DNA of 7,751 nt from Arcobacter sp. (GTDB taxonomy: Bacteria; Campylobacterota; Campylobacteria; Campylobacterales; Arcobacteraceae), in contig JADGEG010000092.1 in NCBI GenBank assembly GCA_016744485.1, forward strand, positions 1 to 7,751, in the 5' to 3' direction. Shown piece after piece: positions 1 through 6,702 of this stretch. The first letter of the stretch is position 1; each line of letters begins with the position of its first letter. The translations under genes were made by a program, and so were the position numbers. The notes beneath the pieces were generated by a model. It ran no database searches. It was not told where the DNA came from and was given only the letters and a program-made list of their open reading frames with translations.

Positions 1-505
1 TATCATATTTAAGAGTAATATTTAAATTATTTTTATTTACTCTTGAAGAAAAAATCAAATCTTGTATATAATGCAAAGAGTTTTTCCCATATAAAATTTT
101 TAAATCTTTTTTAGAAAAAATCATAATTTTGATTTTAGTTTTTTTTTCTAAATTTTTTAAATACTTTTTTACTTTGAAAAAATTTTTAAAACTATTTGCT
201 TCTATATGAGCTATGCTTTTATATGTTATTTTTTTTAAATATGCTTCTAAAGCTAAAAAATTTTTATTCACTTCAAAATCAACTTCATTTATGAAGTTTA
301 ATAAATTTTCTTTTTTAGTTAGTTTATATTCTAAAATATACTGTTGATTAAGTAAATCAATTTCTTTATTGGCTTTGATTTCAAGTATAAAATATGAAAT
401 TATAAGTAATAAGATAGCTAAAAATATAATAAAAAGAATAGGAATTCTAGAAAATAATTTTTCAATATCATTTAAATTATATTTTTTGTTTTTTTCAAAA
501 ATCAT
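1..505 (-). CDS. N-terminal part of a membrane-anchored sensor protein, probably with a periplasmic Cache-type domain (cut by window edge)
   Basis: This reading frame stays open for 168 codons from an ATG at 505 and leaves the window without a stop. A TAA codon sits in frame directly before the ATG, so the start is fixed. A weak purine-rich stretch (AAAAGAAAAAA) precedes it. Residues 1-20 are charged and cytoplasmic, and 21-43 form one strongly hydrophobic membrane segment (starts IPILFIIFLAILLL). Residues 44-123 look like a long periplasmic helix rich in Lys, Glu and Leu. Residues 124-140 (KIKIMIFSKKDLKILYG) resemble the first beta strands of a Cache/PAS-like sensor fold. This layout is typical of Campylobacterota sensor histidine kinases, diguanylate cyclases and chemoreceptors. 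The output domain is outside the window, so the class cannot be assigned. It lies 95 bases downstream of the chemoreceptor gene on the same strand and may be cotranscribed or have its own promoter. Confidence 0.85.
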   Translation of the reverse strand, partial: MIFEKNKKYNLNDIEKLFSRIPILFIIFLAILLLIISYFILEIKANKEIDLLNQQYILEYKLTKKENLLNFINEVDFEVNKNFLALEAYLKKITYKSIAHIEANSFKNFFKVKKYLKNLEKKTKIKIMIFSKKDLKILYGKNSLHYIQDLIFSSRVNKNNLNITLKYD

Positions 506-534
506 TTATTTTTTCTTTTATAATTTTATCTATA

Positions 535-555
535 CATTTAGAATAAATCTAAATG
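535..555. repeat. 8-bp perfect inverted repeat in the gap between chemoreceptor and sensor genes
   Basis: Arms CATTTAGA (535-542) and TCTAAATG (548-555) are perfectly complementary around a 5-base loop. Beyond one mismatch, a further three pairs are possible on each side. No run of T follows on either strand, so it is not a convincing intrinsic terminator for the chemoreceptor gene. It lies 30-50 bases upstream of the sensor ATG. On the minus strand an AT-rich stretch that could contain a -10 element (TAGATAAAATTATAA) follows it. An operator for the sensor gene, or a weak RNA hairpin between the genes, are both possible. Confidence 0.4.
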
Positions 556-600
556 CATATAAGTTGAAAATAAATTTAAATTAATTAATCAAAACAATTT

Positions 601-2832
601 TTATATATCATTAAACTTACTTTTATTGGTATCTTCTGATATTTCTTGTGCAAGTTTGCTTATACTACTTGAAATATTATTTGTTTCATCTGCTACACTA
701 GCATTTTCTTGAGTAAATTTATCTAAATTATTAACTGTATCGCTAATTTGATACATAACGGATGTTTGTTCTTTTGATGCATTTGTTACATCATTAATAA
801 TAACATTTGTTTCTTTAATTTTTTCTTCTAAATCATTAAATCCTGTAATCATTTTAGCACTTATATCTTTACCTTCAATTGTTTCTAAAGAAGCAGATTC
901 AACTAAGTTTTTAATTTCTTTTGCAGCTTGGGCTGATCTTGAAGCTAAATTTCTTACTTCTTGAGCAACAACAGCAAAACCTTTTCCAGCTTCACCAGCA
1001 GTTGCTGCCTCAACTGCTGCATTTAAAGAAAGTATATTTGTTTGAAATGCAATTTGATCAATGATGACTATAGATTCATTAATTGTTTGAACTTGTTCAT
1101 TAATTTTATCCATCGCAGTAACTGTTTTGCTAGCTAGTTGTTTTCCATTATTTGAAGCTTTTTGTGTATTTGAAGATAAAACCAGTAAGTTTTGAGCCTT
1201 TGTGCTTATTTGTTTTGTATTTTCTGTTGTTTGAGTAACTGAAGCTGCAATTTCCTCCAAAGATACTGCTTGACTGTTAGCATTTGAATGTAATATTTGA
1301 ACGTTCTTTGATAACTCTATAGATGTATTATTAAGAGATAAACCATCATTTTTATTATTATTTAAAATTTGAGTTATAATTTTATTCATACTTAATATTT
1401 CTTCTCCTATTTTTCCATTAGAAGATGAGCTTAAATTTTTTCTAAAATCTTTTTGTGCATAACTTTCTAGTACGGAACTTAATTCATTAATATCTTTTCC
1501 AACAAAACTTTCTAATTCATCTAGCATATTATTTACAAGATCCTTTAATTCATTTAAAGATGTAGTATTACACACTTTTGTAATTCTATTTTTAAGATGT
1601 CCTTTGCTTACTTCACTAACAATTTTTTTGACATTATAAATCAATAAGCTATCTTCGTTCACATGATTTTGTATTTCTTGAATATTATCATTAACTAGTT
1701 TAGATATTCTTCCAATTTCATCATTTGTATGTAATTGGATTAATTGAACATCATTTTTTGTTTTATTTACATATAAAAAGAATGATAGTAAGCCATCTTG
1801 AAATATTTTTAATGGTTTTGCAATAATTTTATTAATTAAAAGGTAAATTATAAACAATAAAATAAATGTCAAAAAAATTGTAGCAATAATGAATTCTTTT
1901 ATTACTTCATCAGAAATTTTTAAAAATTCATTTTTGTATGAACCTGCAACTATTATCCAGTTCCATTTTTTATACTGTTTAAATGCTACAATTTTTTCTT
2001 TTACTTCATTATTTTCTTTATAATCATAAGTAATGACTCCAGTTTTTTTCTTAATAATATCTTGAATAAAATATTTATCATCAGCATCTTTTATATCAAA
2101 TAAATTTTTATTCTCTAAAGATTTGTGAAGTACTGCATTTCCTATATTATCAATTATATATAAATAACCTGTATCACCTATTATAATATTTTTAAATTTT
2201 TTCTTTAAAACCTCTAAACCTTTTGTAAAATCTAAGCCTACATATAAAACTCCAATTATTTTATTCTTTTTGATAATTGGAGAATATACGGACATATATG
2301 TTTTTCCAAGAATTTTTTCCAAGCTAATAAACTTTTGTTTTTTATTAAGTGTTTGATATAAAATACTATTTTTATCAATAGTATCTAGCAAAATTCTTTT
2401 ACCATCTTTATCTTTAATGGACGATGTTATTCTAATATATTCATCTTTATCTTTTACAAAAACAGCTGAAATTCCATTTGTTAAATTAGTAAAATAATCA
2501 ACTGGTTCAAAATTATTATTTAATCTTGAAAAACCAGAAAACAATGCCACTGTTTGGACACCTCTTATTTTAACTGTTCTATTGGCTTTTTTATTTAAAT
2601 TTAAAAAAGATTTTTCAAAAATATTCATAAGAAGCAGAGCATTTTTTTCCAAAGAATTATTATATATTTGAATAGTATCTTTATAAGAAGTTACTTGTTT
2701 TTCTAAATTAGATTTTGTATCTTCAATTAAACTTTTATTTATATTTGTAATCATAAATATTACAAATGCTAACATACTAATGAGTAAAACAATTATAATT
2801 GATAGTGAAATTTTTTTATTTATAGTATTCAT
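601..2832 (-). CDS. Methyl-accepting chemotaxis protein with periplasmic Cache domain
   Basis: This 743-residue chemoreceptor should sense a small molecule in the periplasm and control CheA kinase through CheW. The start is the ATG at 2832, which has a strong AAGGAA ribosome site six bases upstream; an ATG 15 codons earlier lacks one. TM1 is at about 8-29 and a periplasmic region spans 30-309. Within it, residues 132-200 (YIRITSSIKDKDGKR ... YSPIIKKNKIIGVLYVGLD) and 219-245 (GDTGYLYIIDNIGNAVLHKS) match the Cache_3-Cache_2 type. TM2 is at 312-335. A HAMP-type region runs to about 490, with NDEIGRISKLVN at 370-381 and further HAMP-like repeats. The kinase-control hairpin tip is at 592-631 (DQIAFQTNILSLNAAVEAAT, then GEAGKGFAVVAQEVRNLA). 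The protein ends in NKSKFNDI, with no CheR/CheB-binding pentapeptide tail. The dCache amino-acid-binding signature is not evident, so the ligand is unknown. It lies downstream of putA but behind a likely terminator. Confidence 0.95.
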   Translation of the reverse strand: MNTINKKISLSIIIVLLISMLAFVIFMITNINKSLIEDTKSNLEKQVTSYKDTIQIYNNSLEKNALLLMNIFEKSFLNLNKKANRTVKIRGVQTVALFSGFSRLNNNFEPVDYFTNLTNGISAVFVKDKDEYIRITSSIKDKDGKRILLDTIDKNSILYQTLNKKQKFISLEKILGKTYMSVYSPIIKKNKIIGVLYVGLDFTKGLEVLKKKFKNIIIGDTGYLYIIDNIGNAVLHKSLENKNLFDIKDADDKYFIQDIIKKKTGVITYDYKENNEVKEKIVAFKQYKKWNWIIVAGSYKNEFLKISDEVIKEFIIATIFLTFILLFIIYLLINKIIAKPLKIFQDGLLSFFLYVNKTKNDVQLIQLHTNDEIGRISKLVNDNIQEIQNHVNEDSLLIYNVKKIVSEVSKGHLKNRITKVCNTTSLNELKDLVNNMLDELESFVGKDINELSSVLESYAQKDFRKNLSSSSNGKIGEEILSMNKIITQILNNNKNDGLSLNNTSIELSKNVQILHSNANSQAVSLEEIAASVTQTTENTKQISTKAQNLLVLSSNTQKASNNGKQLASKTVTAMDKINEQVQTINESIVIIDQIAFQTNILSLNAAVEAATAGEAGKGFAVVAQEVRNLASRSAQAAKEIKNLVESASLETIEGKDISAKMITGFNDLEEKIKETNVIINDVTNASKEQTSVMYQISDTVNNLDKFTQENASVADETNNISSSISKLAQEISEDTNKSKFNDI

Positions 2833-2838
2833 TGTTAT

Positions 2839-2844
2839 TTCCTT
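2839..2844 (-). promoter_or_regulatory. Ribosome binding site deciding the chemoreceptor start
   Basis: The minus strand reads AAGGAA followed by six bases and ATG. This favours the start at 2832 over the upstream in-frame ATG at 2877. The upstream choice would also add a lysine-bearing segment (MLIYFLIKKLYKEIT) in front of an otherwise standard short cytoplasmic N-terminus. Confidence 0.75.
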
Positions 2845-2867
2845 GTATAATTTTTTTATAAGAAAAT

Positions 2868-2876
2868 ATATTAGCA
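2868..2876 (-). promoter_or_regulatory. Possible extended -10 promoter element for the chemoreceptor gene
   Basis: The minus strand reads TGCTAATAT, matching the extended -10 pattern TGnTAnnAT with one change. It predicts a start of transcription near 2861 and a leader of about 30 bases. A TTGATT lies 20 bases upstream, too far for a normal -35 box; Campylobacterota sigma-70 promoters often lack a conserved -35. In such AT-rich DNA this match could be chance. No clear sigma-28 or sigma-54 promoter was noticed. Confidence 0.35.
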
Positions 2877-2885
2877 TATTTACTA

Positions 2886-2899
2886 TTAATTTAAATCAA
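2886..2899. promoter_or_regulatory. FNR/CRP-family-like palindrome upstream of the chemoreceptor gene
   Basis: The plus strand reads TTAATTTAAATCAA, one base from the ideal TTGAT-N4-ATCAA binding site of FNR-type regulators. It lies just upstream of the candidate -10 element, centred near -31 of the predicted start. That position overlaps the promoter and would suit repression better than classical activation. The base composition makes chance matches common, so this is a candidate only. Confidence 0.25.
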
Positions 2900-2980
2900 A
2901 AATTACGATAAAATTTAATTATTTTTTATTAATAAGCTGAAATATTTTTATCTAAAAACAATATTGACTTTAAATAAATT

Positions 2981-2997
2981 TATACTTGATAAGTATA
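2981..2997. repeat. 17-base inverted repeat, candidate operator
   Basis: Arms TATACTT and AAGTATA are perfectly complementary around the three bases GAT. The repeat lies in the non-coding gap about 150 bases upstream of the chemoreceptor ATG and about 140 bases past the putA stop. It has no T-run after it on either strand, so a binding site is more likely than a terminator. Confidence 0.35.
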
Positions 2998-3102
2998 GTT
3001 AGGTATGATAAAATAAAGTTTGCAGTAAGATAATTACTTTTTTATAGATAAATAATTATTTTTAGTAAAATTCTTTTTCATAAAATTATTTAATTATTTA
3101 AT

Positions 3103-3132
3103 TAAAACATTATAATTAATTATAATGTTTTA
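3103..3132 (-). terminator. Perfect 30-base AT palindrome after putA, likely terminator
   Basis: The 30 bases from 3103 to 3132 are identical to their own reverse complement. They can fold into a stem of about 13 pairs around a four-base TAAT loop, with a single C-G pair in each arm. The palindrome begins three bases after the putA stop codon. On the minus strand the stem ends in GTTTTA and an AT-rich stretch follows, so the U-tract is short and imperfect. Position and symmetry support a transcription end or an mRNA-stabilising 3' hairpin. Confidence 0.55.
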
Positions 3133-3135
3133 TTA

Positions 3136-6100
3136 TTAACCTTTAAAATATCCTGCAATATTTCCATATCTATGATATGAGTGTGAAATAGATTGTTCGG
3201 TAAAATAGTTTAATAATTCAAGTCTTCCTTCCATCATAGCTTTTTGTCTTACAATAAAGGTTAAAGTATTTGCACATTCTTTAAAAACTTCTTTTGAAAC
3301 TTTATTTATATCAGAATAAATAATTCTATCAAAGTTTGCAATAGTTTGTATCATTTCATTATCATTTTGCACCATAATCTTATCATTAGAAGTAAATAAA
3401 TCTTCTTTAGATGCTTCTAAATACTCTTGTATATCTACATTATTATTAATTGAAACTGTAAAGCTTACCTTAGAAATACGAGCAGCTAAAATACGACTTA
3501 ATATATCAAATAAAGTATCATCACTACAAACACGTATTAAAACATTTTGTAAAGGTATATATTTAAAATGATTAAATTCACCTCGCACATTTGCATAGTC
3601 TTTTTCAACACTAAATTCATTTTCATAATTTTGCATATATGATTGAAGTGCAGTTTCAAGCTTTTCATATAATTCTTTATTGCCTGAAATTACTTTACAT
3701 TTAGATAAGAATTTTAATAAATCACTTTCATATGTTTTGTTAATGATTGGTTTTGATACTTCATAAAAATCTATAAATTGAGTTATATAGTTATAAAAAC
3801 CAGCTTTCCTTCCTGCTCCAATAGCAGATTTTCCTACTCCCCCAAATGGCTGTCGTAATACTATAGCTCCTGTTGTTCCTCTATTTATATATAAATTTCC
3901 TGCTTTTATATTATATTTCCAATAAGATATTTCTCTTTCATCTAAAGACTCTATTCCTGAAGTTAAACCATATCCTGTAGAATTTACGATATTTAAGGCA
4001 TCTTTTAAATCTTCTGCTTTTATTACTGCTAAGACTGGCCCAAATAGCTCATTCATATGTATGAAACTACCTTTTTTAACATTCCATTTAATAGCTGGTT
4101 TTAGCATATATGGATTATTTTTTGCATAACTTGGTTTTAAAGCCCATTGTTCACCATCTTCTAAAGTATCAATTGCTTGTTTTAAATTTCCAGACACTTT
4201 ATTTGCTAATGTTCCAATAGTATTTTGTAAATCCCAAACAGATCCTACATTCATAGATGAAGCAGTATCAATTAAAGCTTTTTTAAAATTTTCGTCATTA
4301 TATATTTCTTCTTCAAGAATAAGTAAAGAAGTCGCACTACATTTTTGTCCTGAATTAGCAAATGCACTTAAACAAACATTTTTTACAGCTTGTTCTCTAT
4401 CTGCCATATTTGTAACAATAGTGGCATCTTTTCCACCAGTTTCAGCTGATAAAAATAAATCATTCCTAGCTTCTAACATCTTTGAAGCAGTATCTTCTCC
4501 TCCTGTTAAAATCACAAAATCTATATCTTTATTTGGTATTAAATGCTTTCCTGCTAAAGCTCCTGCACAAGGTGTGAATTGTAAAGTATTTTTAGAAACT
4601 CCTGCATCCCAAAAACATTTACATAATTCATATGCACATAAAACAGAAGCCGATGCAGGTTTTATAATTACAGTATTTCCAGCACTTAAAGATGCAGCAA
4701 TTCCTCCTAAAGCTATAGCAATAGGAAAATTCCAAGGAGGAACAACAAGCCCTACCCCTTTTGCTTTTAAGTCTAAATTTTTATAATTTTCAAAAAATCT
4801 TGCACTATGTGAATAAAATTCTAAAAAATCAACACTTTCAGAAACTTCAACATCAGTTTCACTAAATACTTTTCCAACTTCAGCAGCAGCAACTCCTATT
4901 AAACAAGCTCTTTTTTCTCTCACTTTTATTGCTACTTGTTTTAATATTTCATGTCTTTGTTTATGTGTTTTATCTCTCCATTTATCAATATCTTTTTTAG
5001 CAATTTGAACTGCTTTGTTTAAGTCTTCTTCATTTGCATTTGCAAATTTACCTGCTAAAATATTTAATTCTAATTGAGATTTATCTATTACATCTGATAT
5101 TTTTCTATCATCTGTTAAATCTTTAGCCCCTATAACTACAGGTACAGTTTCATGTTTTGTATCTTTTGTGAATTTCCATTTTTTGATTATGTTTTTTGCC
5201 CATGTTTGATTATTATCTAAGATAAAATCTGTGTCAGCTTCAGCATGATATGAATTTGTATCGTATGAAGATTTAGAAAAATCATTCCATTTTTCATTTA
5301 ATCTATCTTGATCTCTATTTACTCCAATAAATAAAGTTTTTTCATCTTCAAAAGACTTTTTAAATAACTCTTCTTGCATGTTCCAGTTTTGTGTTCCAAC
5401 ACTTAGTCCAAATGAATATCTAATAAAATTATCATCTCCAGTATTTTCATCAAGTCTTCGAACTAAATAAGCAATTGCATTTGTAAATTGTTCTTTGGAA
5501 GCAGTTGGTGCATATAAAATAACATCTTTTGATATTTCTTTAATAGCTAATCTTGAAGATTCACTCATACCTTCTAACATTTCTAAAGTATGAAATTCTT
5601 CTGTATTATTATTTGTTGCTAATGCTGTAGCATATGCTAATTCAAACAAATTATGAGATGCTGTTCCTATGTGCATATAAGGTGCATTTTCTTTTAAAAG
5701 TGCATAATTTACCATTTTTTTATAGTTTGCATCTGTATTTATTTTTTTACTATATGTTACTAAGTTCCAATGCTTTTGGGAAGCTTGTGTTTCTTCCATC
5801 TCCATATTAGCACCTTTAACAAGTCTAAACTTTATAGCTGTTCCACCATTTTGTACTCTATTTTTTGCCCATTTACATAAATCTTCTTGCCAAGCAAAAG
5901 AATCAGGTAAATAAGCTTGTAAGACAATACCTGCATAGAAGTTTTTAAATTCGTTTTGTTCTAAAGTTTTCTTAAAAACTGCAACCGTAAGAGCTAAGTC
6001 TCTATATTCTTCCATGTCAAGATTTATAAATTTATTTTCTTTTTCGCCCTTTTCATTAACATAAGAATATTTTTGTGCTTGTGCATATATTTTTGATAGT

Positions 6101-6702
6101 TTTTTAACTAAAATATCAACCGTATTATCAAAGTCTAAAGGATTTATTTGTGAAAAAATTGTCGATATTTTAATAGATATATAATTAACATTAGGATTTT
6201 GTAGTATTTTTAAATATTTTTCTATTCTTTCATTAGCTTCCCTCTCTCCTAAAACAACCTCACCTATTAAATTAATATTAACTTGTGTTTTTTCTTCTTT
6301 TCTTTTTTTAAGATGTTTATTAAAGTTTTCTTCTTCACCTTTAATTACTACTGTTTTAGTGTCTTCTCTTATTTGATTTACAAATAAAGGTACAGAAATA
6401 TCAGGAAAATACTTCCCAATATTTTGAAATAAATATAATAATGTTTTATCTTTTAAAGTAAAAAAATGAGCCATACCATGTTTTTCTAGTAAAAAACATA
6501 TTTGATCAGCTATTCTAGTATTAGATTGTGATCTAAAACATTGATCCATGAGCTCTATTAATAATGCCTTATCTTGCGTATGCTCTAACATTTTATTCAT
6601 TTTAATATGAAATTCTTTATCATACGAACTTATAAGTTCATTTGCTCTATTTTGCCATTTTTTAGCTAGATTGACAGATTCATCTATTATACTTTTATTC
6701 AT
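3136..6702 (-). CDS. putA: Bifunctional proline dehydrogenase / L-glutamate gamma-semialdehyde dehydrogenase (PutA), without RHH domain
   Basis: PutA oxidises L-proline to glutamate in two steps, passing electrons to FAD and the quinone pool and then to NAD+. The 1188-residue protein has an N-terminal helical arm, then the proline dehydrogenase barrel at about 135-450. Barrel motifs are NLIGEVVLG (144-152), INLDMEEYRDL (226-236), RLVKGA (293-298) and YLVRRL (412-417), whose arginine pair R415/R416 should bind the proline carboxylate. The aldehyde dehydrogenase spans about 560-985, with PPWNFP (N658), KPAS (K681), the general base E754 in SAETGGKD, the catalytic C788 in SGQKCSA, and E885 in ELFGPV. 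No active-site residue appears lost. Residues 985-1188 form the extra C-terminal domain seen in long PutAs, ending SYHRYGNIAGYFKG, the Campylobacterota-type tail. The N-terminus lacks the RHH DNA-binding domain of enterobacterial PutA, as expected for type B enzymes. The start at 6702 has AAGGAT five bases upstream and overlaps the previous gene's stop as ATGA. Confidence 0.97.
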   Translation of the reverse strand: MNKSIIDESVNLAKKWQNRANELISSYDKEFHIKMNKMLEHTQDKALLIELMDQCFRSQSNTRIADQICFLLEKHGMAHFFTLKDKTLLYLFQNIGKYFPDISVPLFVNQIREDTKTVVIKGEEENFNKHLKKRKEEKTQVNINLIGEVVLGEREANERIEKYLKILQNPNVNYISIKISTIFSQINPLDFDNTVDILVKKLSKIYAQAQKYSYVNEKGEKENKFINLDMEEYRDLALTVAVFKKTLEQNEFKNFYAGIVLQAYLPDSFAWQEDLCKWAKNRVQNGGTAIKFRLVKGANMEMEETQASQKHWNLVTYSKKINTDANYKKMVNYALLKENAPYMHIGTASHNLFELAYATALATNNNTEEFHTLEMLEGMSESSRLAIKEISKDVILYAPTASKEQFTNAIAYLVRRLDENTGDDNFIRYSFGLSVGTQNWNMQEELFKKSFEDEKTLFIGVNRDQDRLNEKWNDFSKSSYDTNSYHAEADTDFILDNNQTWAKNIIKKWKFTKDTKHETVPVVIGAKDLTDDRKISDVIDKSQLELNILAGKFANANEEDLNKAVQIAKKDIDKWRDKTHKQRHEILKQVAIKVREKRACLIGVAAAEVGKVFSETDVEVSESVDFLEFYSHSARFFENYKNLDLKAKGVGLVVPPWNFPIAIALGGIAASLSAGNTVIIKPASASVLCAYELCKCFWDAGVSKNTLQFTPCAGALAGKHLIPNKDIDFVILTGGEDTASKMLEARNDLFLSAETGGKDATIVTNMADREQAVKNVCLSAFANSGQKCSATSLLILEEEIYNDENFKKALIDTASSMNVGSVWDLQNTIGTLANKVSGNLKQAIDTLEDGEQWALKPSYAKNNPYMLKPAIKWNVKKGSFIHMNELFGPVLAVIKAEDLKDALNIVNSTGYGLTSGIESLDEREISYWKYNIKAGNLYINRGTTGAIVLRQPFGGVGKSAIGAGRKAGFYNYITQFIDFYEVSKPIINKTYESDLLKFLSKCKVISGNKELYEKLETALQSYMQNYENEFSVEKDYANVRGEFNHFKYIPLQNVLIRVCSDDTLFDILSRILAARISKVSFTVSINNNVDIQEYLEASKEDLFTSNDKIMVQNDNEMIQTIANFDRIIYSDINKVSKEVFKECANTLTFIVRQKAMMEGRLELLNYFTEQSISHSYHRYGNIAGYFKG

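Larger units (their letters stand above)
2833..3135. other. 303-base intergenic region between putA and the chemoreceptor gene
   Basis: No credible reading frame was seen on either strand; the few ATG codons meet stops within a few codons. From right to left it holds the putA terminator palindrome (3103-3132), an AT-rich stretch, a 17-base inverted repeat (2981-2997), an FNR-like palindrome (2886-2899), a possible extended -10 element (2868-2876) and the chemoreceptor ribosome site (2839-2844). The length and the palindromes suggest the chemoreceptor is transcribed from its own regulated promoter. Confidence 0.6.

Noticed and set aside
369..584. 71-codon plus-strand reading frame
   Set aside because: Most of it lies antisense to the partial sensor gene, which has a clean start, a membrane segment and an open frame to the window edge. 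The plus-strand peptide is low-complexity Ile/Asn/Phe-rich.
2833..2877. Fifteen-residue N-terminal extension of the chemoreceptor from the ATG at 2877
   Set aside because: No ribosome site precedes that ATG, whereas the ATG at 2832 has AAGGAA at ideal spacing, and the extension would overlap the likely promoter leader.
4421..4786. 121-codon plus-strand reading frame
   Set aside because: It is fully antisense to the aldehyde dehydrogenase part of putA, which is conserved through that stretch with catalytic residues in place.
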